Assembly: GCA_004794785.1 (NCBI GenBank)
Contig: SJOL01005506.1
Span: forward strand, 64,633-128,632
DNA: 64,000 nucleotides
Source: Opisthorchis felineus
Lineage: Eukaryota > Platyhelminthes > Trematoda > Opisthorchiida > Opisthorchiidae
Reading direction: 5' to 3'
The first letter of the stretch is position 1, and each line of letters starts with the position of its first letter. The position numbers were made by a program, and so were the translations under genes. A model generated the notes under the pieces. It worked only from the letters and a program-made list of their open reading frames with translations, made no database searches and was not told the origin of the DNA. Below are positions 44,401 through 53,159 of this stretch, piece after piece.

Positions 44401-47089
44401 ACTGCAGTGGAGAAGTAGAGTTGATAGACTTACACTGGTGTCTTATTATCAATTTCAATAGCAAGTACCAAATAAATGTTGGATGAACTATGAGGAGAGG
44501 ATTACATTACCGACAGATATAACTTACCTACCCCCAACTACAACGTCGCCAGCAGGTGTGAGTGCCACACACCACGCTGACTGACATGGCAAGGGGATTG
44601 ACTGCTTAGAATTGAACTGTATTCCGGTACCCCATTCGCTCGTGGATGGAATAGACCACACGCGTACGCATCGATCTTCACCTGATGAGACGAAAATACC
44701 CAAATCAATTCGGCTTGCAATCCCGTAGATATAGCTTGTGTGACCATAGAATTCACCAACGCACTGCCCCGTAGGCACGTGCCAAGCGCGGATACTTGCA
44801 TCATTACTAGCGGACAGTATACGTACATCATCTAATAAAGCAAATCCGCGAATACAATCGTTGTGTCCCCGAAGCGTAGCTAGTAACGTGGTAATTTGTT
44901 GGCCAGTAGCATCGAGCACATTCTGTACACGCCAGATACGCAGCAAACGATCAGCCGATCCGGTTGCGATTAATAAGTCTGAGTCAGATGTACCGGAGAC
45001 ACAGGACCTTGGCAGAGGTAAAACGCACCAGACAGCCGCTTCGTGACCTGTGAAGAGAATTTTACGATAAAGCAAGAAATATCATGACAGGTGAAAGCAC
45101 AAAACAATGGACCACTGGTTCAGGCTTAACCAGGGCTTCAGGGATGACAAAACAGACAATATAAGCAGATGAACCATATCATGACCTAAAAAAGCCTTAT
45201 TACTGTCTGATATCAGAAATTCGGTTCGACTCAGATCTTCAGTCACCAACCAAATACATTTTGTGTTTGTGCCCACCAACGGAGGAATCAAAAGGAATCA
45301 AATTTAAAAGTTGAATATGATTGGACGAAAACATTCGCACCACTGGTTTCGCGATTCGGCCATATTGGTGATCCCTAGCCAGCGATTTGGCGGGCTTTAC
45401 GCTCCCCATTCTGGCAGACGGCAGACACCAGGGTGACTGAAACCTTAATTTAGGTCACTCTTTGCCGCGACAACTACAACGCGGATGGATAGTAACATGT
45501 TACAATTTATTCCCCACTTTCCAAACATCTCCACGAATGGCTTAACTACGCTTGTTCCTATTATGTTGCATATAAGAACCATTGGTACCAAGGCCAGCAA
45601 AGGCACTGTGGCCAATTCAACCGGTCCGACTATGCAATTGTCCTAAAATATTGCAAAGCCATTATTCACAAGGCAATGCTTATTAGTCACAGGGCTAATG
45701 TATTCAATAAAAACGGAGTTCCTTCACATCGGAGCATAGTGAAAGCCGTCAGTTATAACACAGTATTTCCAAATCTCTACCCCCGCCCTCCACAAGAGAA
45801 AGCTGGACTATGCACACATCGTTTGGTAGCCATCGCTCCTGTTCACTGACGGCCTTTCTGCTACATCTGCAATAAGACATCCAGAATATTTCAGTTACTG
45901 GGGAAATTATTTCGCTATTTATTTTAATGATTAACAGTGGGAAGACATGCAAACGAAACCATCAACGGAACAATGTAAAAGTAGGTGAGCGGATAAGCAA
46001 AAAGCAAATAAATAAGTATATTAGCTCATCAGCATAGTAGGGAAGTTTTATATTTAGGTTTCATTAAAAGATCGAAATAGTCTCTCCGAAAATCAAGATC
46101 CCAAAAGGAAGGTCTTCATGCAACACATGCTGTCAATCGATATTGCATGGTTGTTATCGTATTCGTTCCAAAAGTCTGATGACATTGTGCGCCACTTCTT
46201 CATGTAAAACATTACGGTTAACTAGGAACGCTGTTACCCAGGAAAGGTACTTCAGGCACATACATATGGATGCTTTAGAGATCGTTGATGCAAAAGAACT
46301 ATCCACATAGCGAAATACATTCATTTGTAAACTATCCACACACTTACATCTGATCAACAAAGATGACCGGGGGATCCAAACGCATGAGAAGTCGGTGAGT
46401 TGACGTAGGAATCTAAATTTGCTTTGGGTCCTGCTGAAACCGGACTACCCTAGGCCAGGGGCTGGTCGGGATCCTCTTCACAGGTCAAGCCAAAAATAAC
46501 CGTCATTTACCGTGGTAAACGCTGCCATTCTTATGGCAAAATGGTCAAAACATGTGGGACGCTTACTCTCAGTCACACTAGGTTCCGACTGCTGACTCAG
46601 ACGTTTTTAAACCAGTTATACGTAGACAAACGCATAAGTTAAATAATCATCACAAAGCATACACGAAAGACCCAACGGCCGCAACCAGCCTTTAATGAAC
46701 AGAATGATGTATCGATGAAGATGCGATGAACAAGCAAAGAATAGCCCATAAATCGAATTACCCTGTAGAGTCGCTACGCACTGTCTTTCCCACCATACTT
46801 TGACGGATTTATCCCACGATCCACTGACCAGTATTCCACGAACGTCAACGGCCAGACAACAAACTGAATGGAAACAAGTTAGCAACAAACGACAGACAAA
46901 CCCGTATCTTCGTGACCTTTTAAACTATAGGCGGGTTCGGAATGTCCAGATACATAGGCCAGAATTACATTGTCGTGAGATCCAGTGAAAATCCATTGAA
47001 CACCGTCCTGGGTAGTGAATACAGCGATCGCGGCGACATAATTACTGTGCCCGTGCATCACAGTGCCCTCATGGGCATCACAACCTTCC
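26039..47089 (-). CDS. PLAA: PLAA / Ufd3 / Doa1 homologue (p97 cofactor), nine exons, 5' end missing
   Basis: Exons: 47089-46902, 46863-46762, 45047-44528, 44401-44229, 42799-42657, 38427-38076, 30006-29815, 28851-28541, 26488-26039. All junctions are GT/AG and all phases agree, giving about 809 residues (the human protein has 795 in total). Order: WD40 propeller ([49 protein letters not shown]), PFU ubiquitin-binding domain ([40 protein letters not shown]), and PUL domain ([12 protein letters not shown] to SSLLRLME). In the family the propeller and PFU bind ubiquitin and PUL binds the C-terminus of p97/Cdc48; the protein acts in the cytosol in ubiquitin recycling and clearance of damaged endolysosomes. 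The initiator exon and first blade(s) are upstream of 47089 and were not found. Introns are large and filled with retroelements. Confidence 0.92.
26489..28540 (-). other. PLAA: PLAA intron 8
   Basis: About 2.05 kb. It contains the minus-strand family 1 SINE at 26850-27038. The rest shows no recognisable feature. Confidence 0.85.
26850..27038 (-). repeat. tRNA-derived SINE, family 1 (copy 3)
   Basis: Read on the minus strand: A-box area gagacggctcaagtagtt, B-box area ggttagaaccc, family body with cctggcagtatcccagccctcg and ggcatggcagctaggcaccgaa, ending in gctgaacgattttt with a T-rich tail. Inserted in PLAA intron 8 in the sense orientation. Confidence 0.9.
28541..28851 (-). CDS. PLAA: PLAA exon 8: middle of PUL
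   Basis: Acceptor TTTCAAG, donor GTTAGT. Encodes [33 protein letters not shown] and [10 protein letters not shown], matching the armadillo-like helices of the PUL domain. The first Asp codon is split with exon 7. Confidence 0.9.
28852..29814 (-). other. PLAA: PLAA intron 7
   Basis: 963 bp with no repeat recognised. Confidence 0.85.
29815..30006 (-). CDS. PLAA: PLAA exon 7: linker and start of PUL
   Basis: Acceptor GTTTTAG, donor GTAAGT. Encodes [15 protein letters not shown] and [16 protein letters not shown]. The last helix aligns with the family segment just before the PUL 'VFPxLD' block. Phase fits exon 6 only if exon 6 ends at the GTATGT donor. Confidence 0.85.
30825..30993 (+). repeat. 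Nested inverted repeat built from Penelope-like terminal sequence
   Basis: Outer arms 30825-30854 and 30964-30993 pair at about 28 of 30 positions. Inside the left half, 30852-30866 and 30868-30882 form a perfect 15 bp hairpin with a one-base spacer. The right half (30911-30990) matches the 3' end of the Penelope element, reverse complement of about 38885-38975: ctgatgatgtcacctcgatt, ggtgacgaaacg, tttgcaatcaaattgcccag. A ribozyme-like string lies at 30917-30946. Confidence 0.8.
32615..32810 (+). repeat. tRNA-derived SINE, family 1 (copy 4)
   Basis: A-box area gagatggctcaagtggttag, B box ggttcgaaccc, complete family body and an (ATTT)n tail ending near 32808. It lies antisense in PLAA intron 6. 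Confidence 0.9.
33162..33960 (-). mobile_element. Penelope-like element fragment, second lineage
   Basis: On the minus strand, 33863-33678 reads [18 protein letters not shown] then [12 protein letters not shown], which matches the Penelope RT segment 'FTxExExxxxLxFLDxxv...vYRKxT'. Further on, 33389-33162 reads [19 protein letters not shown] then IRIAKH, the GIY-YIG nuclease start with its Cys-x-Cys. Stops and frame changes separate the parts, so it is dead. The residues differ enough from the element at 39-41 kb to suggest a different subfamily. Confidence 0.7.
33971..34087 (-). repeat. tRNA-derived SINE, family 1 (copy 5, head truncated)
   Basis: Body and tail only: on the minus strand gtcgactgctcctgtc, aacctggtagtatctcaacc, ctcgtgcttcctgtcggtgg and a T-rich tail. 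The tRNA-like head is missing. Confidence 0.75.
36600..37110 (-). mobile_element. RTE retrotransposon fragment, reverse transcriptase core
   Basis: The minus strand gives, in shifting frames, [14 protein letters not shown] sequence (37070-37030), then [33 protein letters not shown] and [17 protein letters not shown] (36915-36720). These are characteristic RTE blocks ('TLRQ(I/V)LE', 'PTIxxFLDFxxAFDSVD'). The AFDSVD motif is damaged. Frameshifts and missing ends make it a relic. At its 5' side it is fused near 37110 to another repeat (37110-37330). Confidence 0.85.
37110..37335 (-). repeat. Dispersed repeat related to 48220-48415
   Basis: Minus-strand ttggaacatgtttggcggct, tgttctataaaaatgg, taggcttttgagccaaaggc and cttaaggaccctattcg also occur, slightly changed, on the plus strand at 48238-48360. 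Its final part, gctgtctaggtgtggacg then cctggctgtgtccc, resembles the body of SINE family 1. Confidence 0.75.
37798..37970 (-). repeat. tRNA-derived SINE, family 1 (copy 6, old)
   Basis: All segments are present on the minus strand but diverged: gaacactgaactgtcgc-side head, cgaaactcaacatctcgac, ggcagcctggcggcatctct, gctagacacggaaagtgtta. The oldest-looking member of the family here. Confidence 0.7.
38076..38427 (-). CDS. PLAA: PLAA exon 6: second half of PFU and linker
   Basis: Acceptor CTTTCCAG, donor GTATGT. Begins [13 protein letters not shown], then [24 protein letters not shown] and [13 protein letters not shown]. Other family members repeat DPFTG..RYVPG two or three times; here one clear unit is followed by a degraded SSDRYFP. 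A second GT after FRQ (38061) would break phase with exon 7. Confidence 0.88.
38743..38769. repeat. (TG)13 microsatellite
   Basis: Uninterrupted, close to the 3' end of the Penelope element. Confidence 0.95.
38885..40965 (-). mobile_element. Penelope-like retroelement with GIY-YIG nuclease, inactivated
   Basis: Reading 5' to 3' on the minus strand: [17 protein letters not shown] (near 40790-40740), [19 protein letters not shown]-like sequence, then the reverse transcriptase with [25 protein letters not shown] and catalytic YVDD (about 40050). Next come [27 protein letters not shown], and a nuclease domain with [19 protein letters not shown] (about 39475-39420) and a downstream [12 protein letters not shown]. 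The reading frame is interrupted by a stop after PKVHM (40531) and by frame changes near 40035 and 39760, so it no longer encodes one polyprotein. It sits in PLAA intron 5 in the sense direction. Members of this group are telomerase-related retroelements. Confidence 0.92.
39023..39811 (-). pseudogene. Penelope-like element, GIY-YIG part of the frame
   Basis: The longest intact piece of the element, 262 codons, joining the end of the RT thumb ([13 protein letters not shown]) to the GIY-YIG nuclease and a polar tail. The GIY-type core is written KHYVGQTGR, and the family's Cys-x-x-Cys before it is present (KCNDC). Confidence 0.85.
41003..41030 (+). ncRNA. Hammerhead-ribozyme-like core (candidate)
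   Basis: The strand reads CTGACGAG, a short stem-loop 41010-41020, GAAAC (41021-41025) and CGGTC (41026-41030). These are the conserved hammerhead strings CUGANGA(G), (C)GAAA(C) and GUC in the right order. Helix II is short (G41010-C41020, C41011-G41019). Helix III is only the palindrome CCGG, so cleavage would need a dimer. Helix I pairs only in part. It lies about 40 bp beyond the 5' edge of the Penelope element, on the opposite strand. Hammerheads are known in Penelope elements; activity here is unproven. Confidence 0.4.
42657..42799 (-). CDS. PLAA: PLAA exon 5: first half of PFU
   Basis: Acceptor CCATCTAG, donor GTGAGT. Encodes [35 protein letters not shown] and ends VYNGK, which joins [10 protein letters not shown] of exon 6 as in the family. 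Confidence 0.92.
42952..42974. repeat. (AGC)n trinucleotide repeat
   Basis: Nearly eight uninterrupted AGC units in a PLAA intron. Confidence 0.95.
43921..44075 (-). repeat. tRNA-like SINE fragment (family 3, minus copy)
   Basis: On the minus strand a head with ggcggggcatctgacaggg, a good B box tgcgtttcgaatctatcc, then a body with cctgagtactctttatgact and ctcaggtcccaaaaaaacg. The layout is that of a tRNA-derived SINE; no full second copy in this window confirms the body. Confidence 0.5.
44229..44401 (-). CDS. PLAA: PLAA exon 4: end of the WD40 propeller and linker
   Basis: Acceptor CACTGCAG, donor GTAATT. Begins with the split Ser of [10 protein letters not shown], the closing WD40 strand, then a charged linker (YEAELASSK) and [15 protein letters not shown]. 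Confidence 0.9.
44528..45047 (-). CDS. PLAA: PLAA exon 3: three and a half WD40 repeats
   Basis: Acceptor CTTCACAG, donor GTAAGT. It carries [68 protein letters not shown] and [18 protein letters not shown]. The final pattern, with its Gln-Ser and Trp-Cys, is diagnostic of the PLAA/Doa1 propeller. Confidence 0.93.
45048..46761 (-). other. PLAA: PLAA intron 2
   Basis: 1.7 kb with no recognised repeat or coding segment. Confidence 0.85.
46762..46863 (-). CDS. PLAA: PLAA exon 2 of those found: one WD40 repeat
   Basis: Acceptor CATTCAG, donor GTAATT. Encodes [23 protein letters not shown] and ATLQG. It is separated from the previous exon by an intron of only 38 bp (46864-46901), a size seen in flatworm genes. 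Confidence 0.9.
46902..47089 (-). CDS. PLAA: First PLAA exon found (not the initiator exon)
   Basis: Acceptor GTTTAG at 47090-47094, donor GTTTGT. Encodes [31 protein letters not shown] and SLKGHEDT. In relatives about 60 residues come before this point, including the first blade. A nearby Met (MHGHS) is internal to the WD repeat and is not taken as the start. Confidence 0.85.
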
Positions 47090-47559
47090 CTAAACGGAGG
47101 CGCAAAATTAAGAAGGGAAGCATTTCAGAAAACAGTGATATTTGGACACCAGAAAGTCAGGTGGGTATACAATGGGTTGAAAGAATTCCCAAAGCAATTG
47201 AAGACTACAACGTAAGTGAGGAACATAAACCAGGTTGTGGAGTGGAAGTAAAAGTGGTTGTAATTAGATAAATCATGCACATGCGTAGGAATAGTTAGTC
47301 TTAGTTCTCAACACCAATCATGTTCGAAAGATGACTGCAGATAATGTTCCATCACTATTGCTGTTAGCAAAGACACATAAGAGGAAATATGGTGATGCTA
47401 GCCCAGCAGGCCAAGATGCTACCAGAGAAGTGGGTCAAAGAAACTAGTATAAAAATCCGGGGACCAAGACGGTCTGTTAGGACCGACTTACGCTGGTGAG
47501 TGACATCAAAAAGGCATACCACTGGGTCCTAACACTGCCTCAGACTAACGAGGACCATT
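47090..47559. other. Upstream PLAA intron sequence, nothing recognised
   Basis: Expected to be PLAA intron. The plus-strand frame at 46942-47271 is the shadow of the exon and its flank. No initiator exon was found. Confidence 0.5.
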
Positions 47560-47720
47560 GTCGCACGGTTGTGAGACGGGGACTTTGTGGGAGAATGATC
47601 CTAGGCGTATTCAGGTATTTAACTGCCGATGTCTCTGAAACCGTTCGCATATGATGACACCAAGAACTTCGCAAATTAACAGTAAACGGAGTAAGTGGTG
47701 CATCTGGTGCTTTATTTAAG
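47560..47720 (+). mobile_element. Non-LTR retrotransposon C-terminal scrap
   Basis: A plus-strand frame reads PRRIQVFNCRCL, stop, then MMTPRTSQINSKR. This is the block downstream of the RT in RTE-like elements ('LRRLQVFxxRCLRxI'). Only this piece is recognisable. Confidence 0.6.
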
Positions 47721-48219
47721 GGATGCATGCAAATACACACACTAACCACAGGCTATATATATGCTACATATGCTGGTTTATCATGTTTGTGCATAACACT
47801 TAGAGTATCAAGAATCCATAGGTTAAAATACGATCTGATAGTAAGACATGAAGTTCACAACAAAACCTGGCTGGGAGTGTAGTCTGTCCTACAGGAAGAA
47901 GTTCAACTGACCTTTCCAGAGCTTTTGTAAAGATACTGAAAGACAGGTCCACCGGACCACGTTAGTTATTCGCTTGCGATCAACCGCACCAAGTGGCTGG
48001 GTGAATGTACGTCCAAAGTTCGCGACGGATTAGCACTAGGCCGTTTCGATTGCTCTTCGGCTCTTCGTAGCCCTTCAGATCACGAAAAACATGAACCTTA
48101 CCATGGAATGACGGTCTGTGTGCTTCCATGACGCATTAGGCCATATTTGGGGGTGTCCGTGTGACACTTGCAGTCTCTCATACCAGGATGGTCAATTGTT
48201 ACATGTGTGCCAACACAGT
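47721..48219. other. No recognised feature
   Basis: A short TA run at 47754-47761; otherwise nothing. Confidence 0.45.
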
Positions 48220-48415
48220 CTTCTAGACCTCGGAGTTGGGGGTTGGAACATGTGTGGCAGCTTGTTCTATAAAAATGGTCATGAACTTGCGTTTCCCGCC
48301 GAACAACGCTGCATTGCGGTCAGGCTTTTGATCCAAAGGCTTTGGTTGAGGACCCTAATCGCCCTCCTGTATAGGTGTGGGCGCCCTGGCAGTATCTCAG
48401 CCCACGTACAACCAT
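48220..48415 (+). repeat. Dispersed repeat related to 37110-37335
   Basis: Carries ttggaacatgtgtggcagct, tgttctataaaaatgg, caggcttttgatccaaagg and ttgaggaccctaatcg. It ends in ggtgtgggcgccctggcagt then atctcagcccacgtac, which resembles the SINE family 1 body. No tRNA-like head is present. Confidence 0.75.
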
Positions 48416-48830
48416 GAATCACACAACTACGAACAATATCATGCCAAATAGGCTGTCGCATGGTGCCATCAGCAGGGTTGCTTTTCTTGCCGCATACAGC
48501 ATAGCGGGTAAGCGAAAATGAGCTACTGCTGACCCCTCCCTTACTTCTCTTTCACAGGCTTTTGCCTTTATCTCTTCTCTACCCATTAGTAATTCTCTGC
48601 TTGTACCCCCACCGGTTCAGACTAATGACTCCGTTGGTCCTGCGTTGGTTTTGCCAGCAATATATGTGCGTCATCCGGCGGTGACAGTCTCAGCCAGCTC
48701 GAAAGCAATCTTGGAGCCTCAAAGCCCAGTTTGTCTTGCTGCTTTTGATGTTTGCACTCTGAATGTCCTGTTACAGCTAGCTAAAAGCTCAGATCTTCCT
48801 GTGCTTCCCGGAGATCCCAATGAGCTTAAA

Positions 48831-49014
48831 GAAATCGTTCAGCTGTAGCACCCTTTCGGTGCCTAACTGCCATGCCACGATAAGGAGGCACGAGGGCTGG
48901 GATACTGCTAGGTTGCCCAAGCTAAGACAGGGGAAATCAAATGGCAGAGGTCGGGTTCAAACCACGGACGATCTGGTCAGCAAATTCGCACTCTAACCAC
49001 TGAGCCATCTCACA
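48831..49014 (-). repeat. tRNA-derived SINE, family 1 (copy 7)
   Basis: Minus-strand head gagatggctcagtggttaga, B-box area ggtttgaacccg, family body and end gctgaacgatttc. Full length but without the long (ATTT)n tail. Confidence 0.9.
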
Positions 49015-49399
49015 GGCAGGCTTAGCGAATCTGAAACTCAGTTGGGTGGTCGACATGAATTGGACTCCGTACGTACGGACAATAGCAAGCGAGTGCTTTG
49101 AAAATGTTCTCCCTCACACTGTTCTTGGGCAGTACAAACTTCCGAAATCAATGAAGTCCTCTGGCCACATGGGGTCCCCCAACAGTGCGCCAGCCATGAA
49201 CCCAAATTGATCAGTTACCGGTAGCGCGGATTAATAACCGACTGCCGCTCGTTTCGGAACACCTGTGGATTGCGACCACGAACTCGTCTGGGGTCGCTTC
49301 TCTCTTCGTTTTCCAGGGTAGCGTAAGGTGCGAACAAAGGGCCTAGCAACTGAGACACTGGCAGATCCGGATGTTAGACGAATTTAATGGAGTCGTCTC
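49015..49399. other. No recognised feature; possible 5' part of the following RTE copy
   Basis: Lies just upstream of recognisable RTE coding sequence. No motif could be read. Confidence 0.35.
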
Positions 49400-51445
49400 C
49401 TGGAATCTCTTTCAACTTCCGGATGTGAATTCATACTGGAACGGGACCGCCACACCTGTACACGGTGTCGGAAGCTTAGCCTGTGGCACGACACTATTAG
49501 GTTCACTCAAGCACTCGGTATCCAACAGAACTGCATGAATCTATGGAAAATGTTCCCGCCAGTCCCGAACATAATATGGCCCGACGAATTATCAGACATC
49601 AAGTGAAAGTGAGCGTGCGTGTCGACCGTGGAGCCTGGTGGATACGGAAGACTAAGAAAATGGAATAGGCCCAGAAATCCGGGAATGCCGGAAGATTATT
49701 TTAGCTGATGAAACCGGCCCCCGGAAACCAGCTGAGCGAAAGTAACACGGACTAAAACGACACGACCATCTTGAATAAAGAAGAACGCCTCGACCGCCTG
49801 GCCGAATATCCCGAACAACAATTCTAGTGGCCACCCGCTGCCACGCGTTTGGATCCTACACCTGAAATAGGACCCTGGACGGTGAACCTGACACGCCCTA
49901 TGGCCTCGGTGGTTTTGACTGCATATGTCATCACAGGCGCCACCGAGCTTTTGGTCCGGATGACTTCCCACCCACATTGTTTAAAGACGGGGGTGAATTC
50001 CCAAGTCAGCGCTTGTCCGATCTACTTGCCTGCATTTGGGAAAACGAGGCAGTCATAAAAAACTGGGGAGAATCGGTGGTAGTGCATATTTTCAAAAAAG
50101 GAGCTCGTAGTGAGACCAGCAATCATAGGATGATCAGTCTGACCCGTCTTAACGTGACTCTTGGCGTCACTTGTCCTTCATCGCCTTATGGTGGCTCGTG
50201 AAACACTGACTCGAGAGCAGCAAGCGGGATTTCGGCCTGACCAGTATGTTCTCGTTAACAAGCTTGCCCAGCAAGGATGCCCCGAAAGTTTGTGAACATA
50301 ATAAGTTCTCTGTGTTCTCAGATTTCCGGGCGTGTGAGTACACGGGGAGCTCTCCAAAAGCTTTCGTAAACAAATTGGTGTTAGTCAGCGGTGCCCACTC
50401 TCCCCATTCATATTTGATTTCGTGATCGAACGCTCGGAATTCTTCAAAACCCCGGTGTTCAAACAGCTGCTGACAAAAACCCGTCGATCTAGAATTTACA
50501 GGCGACATCGTTCTGGTCTTCGAAGAGGAGGCGCACGTATTTTGGGAGGAACTAACCAAAGTAATCGCGTCCTTTGGTATGCGCTTTTTACCCAAAAGAT
50601 GTAGGGTCATACTCCAGGACATGCAGTCACTAAACACGTCACTCACAACTTAAGGAGAGGCACTCGAAGTTGTGGAGCGTTTTACGTAAAGTGGAAGTTG
50701 TATTAGTTCCGACTGTTGTGTGACAGATGAGGTCAATGCACAAATCCTCAAGGTTCGTATCACGTTTTCTAATTTGGGACACATATGGCGTCAAAGCGGT
50801 ATAGACCTGAATCTTAAGGGAATTGTTTATCAGGCTACAGTACGGGCCGTTTCGTTGTTCGGCTGTGAGCAGCGGAATTGAGACGTCTTCAGGTGTTCAA
50901 CAGCCGTTCTCTCGGATCCATAGCTCGTGTGGGTTGGTTTTGGCGAATCCGTAACGAGGCCGTTAGAGAATGAGTGTTCGATTGGGCAACGGGGACTTCC
51001 ATCGAAGAATGTATCCAGCACCAAAGCCGCGTGGGTCAGGTCAGGTGTTGCGCATGTCGAATCATCGCTTACCGAAGGAAGTTCTGATTCCCAGCCCAAC
51101 TTAGAGTGGCGGAAACAGAGAGATGGCCAACCTTTGATCTGGAAGAGGGACATGAAAGAGACTCGACTTACAGAATGGGCCTCCACTGTGCCGGGTTGAA
51201 GACGCTGCAAGATATGGCTGCTAATCGAGGTCAGTGGCGTTCTTGTTGTCAGTTTCTGTCCCGATTGCCTGAATGAGTGTCTGGAGATGAAAGCATCTCG
51301 GAATGATTGTTGTAGGCTAGCTCTAAGTCCCTTCCCCATCCACTTTTATTCTTTTCCTCAGGATAGGGCTTTCAAATAAACAATGGTTCTACAGCAGTCA
51401 AGCATGTGTTGAACGCTGAGGTTATGCTGCCGATGATAATGAACC
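49400..51445 (+). mobile_element. RTE retrotransposon (SR2-like), nearly complete RT region, heavily mutated
   Basis: Plus-strand blocks occur in RTE order through changing frames: ADETGPRKPAE (49710), an EERLDRWAEYF-like segment (49790), [15 protein letters not shown] and NWGESVVVHIFKKGARSE (50010-50110), [16 protein letters not shown] DNA (50200), a DDIVLVFEEE-like segment (50500), KCRVMLQDMQSLNTS (50595), LWRQSGIDLNLKGIVYQAT (50770-50830), VFNSRSLGSIARVGW-like DNA (50895), and the terminal [15 protein letters not shown] (51205). The 3' untranslated end follows, with ataaacaatggttc and gttgaacgctgaggttatg, ending near 51440. Stops and frameshifts throughout mean it is dead, but it shows the family's layout best. 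Confidence 0.85.
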
Positions 51446-51929
51446 TTACGAATATCATTTATGTAAATATAACGATGAACTGAAGTGCAACACCGGTGGT
51501 GATCTTAATAACGATAGTGATGCATTCTGAGATCGGTCGAGCTTCACTTACGTTCATCTGATTGACCTCAACCAAGACCTGAACTTCTGCACGCACTGAA
51601 TGGTAAGCAAGATTAGTTGCAGAATAACTAGCAAATGTGTGTAGTACGCTGAACCTGGAGTAGGACCGACATGGCCAAGACGGCCAACCAATGCACAGTC
51701 CGAATCTGTGGTTAGGTAAGGACTTCTAATCTTTACAGAACTAGCATGAATAACATGCGTAGTTGGTAATGGCTTTCATACTTCGCCGCCAAGTCACTGT
51801 TTGACCTCCTCCGGATCTTTTCCACCCTTCGAGTGGTTAGGCGAAAAGGGCTCCTCAAGGAAGTCAGTCGACTGGCATTGGGAGCGCGTAAACAAGCCTG
51901 TGCAAAATATGGAGTATGATCAATTCATC

Positions 51930-52310
51930 CGTTGCGGGCAAGTTAGTTCCTCGGAGAACTATTCGAAGTACTTCAGCACGACTGGCCCGGTGTTCCCACC
52001 AGACTCGCGCAATGCTCCGAAGACATCGATGGTCAGCACTGAATGTTTTTTGACATTCTCAATGCGCGCTGGAGAGGTTTCTGGCTCGTAGAGCGCACCG
52101 CAGCATTTTAAACTCGAACCTTGACAGATGAGCTGATTTGGATTCTGCACCATAGTTGATGCAGGTCCACAAAACTTGCTAAGGCCTTCCAAATCCGGAT
52201 GGAAACACCGTCGTTGGGACTGATACAGCTGCCAATGTAGACAAATTTGTCTACTACCTCAGTCGGCTCACCGGCAAGCAGAAGGTTAGAGTTCAAGTCC
52301 ACCAGTCTTA
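51930..52310 (-). mobile_element. RTE retrotransposon fragment, region after the RT
   Basis: The minus strand reads LLLAGEPTEVVDKFVYIGSC then ISPNDGVSIRIWKALASF and HQLWCRIQISSSVKVRV (52300-52110). In another frame it continues CGALYEPETSPARIENVKK. This is the RTE block 'GExxEVVDxFxYLGSCI..I..RI.KA..AF..L..LW' followed by 'YGSETWPLR.ED.R'. Confidence 0.8.
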
Positions 52311-52379
52311 CAGCAGCAATTTACACACCGGTGGACAAAGAAGTGTGTGGGCAAATGATACTTCCGTATTACCCAGGCC

Positions 52380-52570
52380 GAGGAAGGGGGTTTGGTTGAG
52401 GTACCCCATCCTGACTCTTTGACTCAAAAGTCTGACCCACAAGGTAGTGGGGGGATGTAGGGTTCTGTTCTGGGATCCTTCCCCTAGTCTCTGACTCAAA
52501 AATCTGACCCATAAGCCAGCGGTTGTTAGGGTTTTCTCGGGGGACCCCGCCAGGAGCCGATGACTCAGTT
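52380..52570. repeat. Short tandem array, about 70 bp units
   Basis: Two clear units and part of a third. Each contains ctctttgactcaaaagtctg or a close variant, then acccacaaggtagtgggggg or acccataagccagcgg, and ends near ggga(t/c)cc. The core 'cttttgagtcaaag' on the minus strand is also found in the repeats at 37110-37335 and 48220-48415. Confidence 0.65.
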
Positions 52571-53159
52571 GTCTCGGGTGTAGGGGGGCTCACCTAATCC
52601 AAGGGCGCAGCGAATAAGGCATTACTGCCTCACTCCTAATGCCGCGCATATCAGGTGCCTTTTGAGCAACACCAGACTCTTTGGTCTTAAAACTACTTTG
52701 ACCGTATTGAATAATGCGCCGGCGGTCACGGTCAACCGTTGGGCGATCGGTGTGCGGTTTTTAGGGCCGGCTTTTTCTAACCCGACCTTCTCCGAGAGAA
52801 ACCAGCATCGCTGCTTCCATGAATACTGCCATGCTGGTGGCCTGAGGGAAACACCTTACTGCTTTCACAATCCTATCACAGATGACAGTATGAATTTAAC
52901 CCCAGACCGTCTCCCATTACACTTATTCTCGCTCTTCTTGGTCTGACTTCCCCTTTGGCCTTCCTGACAGGGTTACACCTTGTAGAACGAAGTTCCAGCA
53001 AATGTAGCCCAAGGGATCATCGCAGTACCCAAGCCCAACCGCCACGTCCAGGTGGCAGTTATAGGTCGGGTCGGAGATTGTCTTGAAGGAGACAGTTAAA
53101 GTGTCCTTTAAAGTTCAGCCCATCGCTCAATACTCGAAGCTCCAGGTTCACTCGTTGCA

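Noticed and set aside
50167..50646. 159-codon minus-strand frame
   Set aside because: Antisense shadow of the RTE copy on the plus strand.
50830..51339. 169-codon minus-strand frame
   Set aside because: Antisense shadow of the RTE C-terminal region, which reads correctly on the plus strand.
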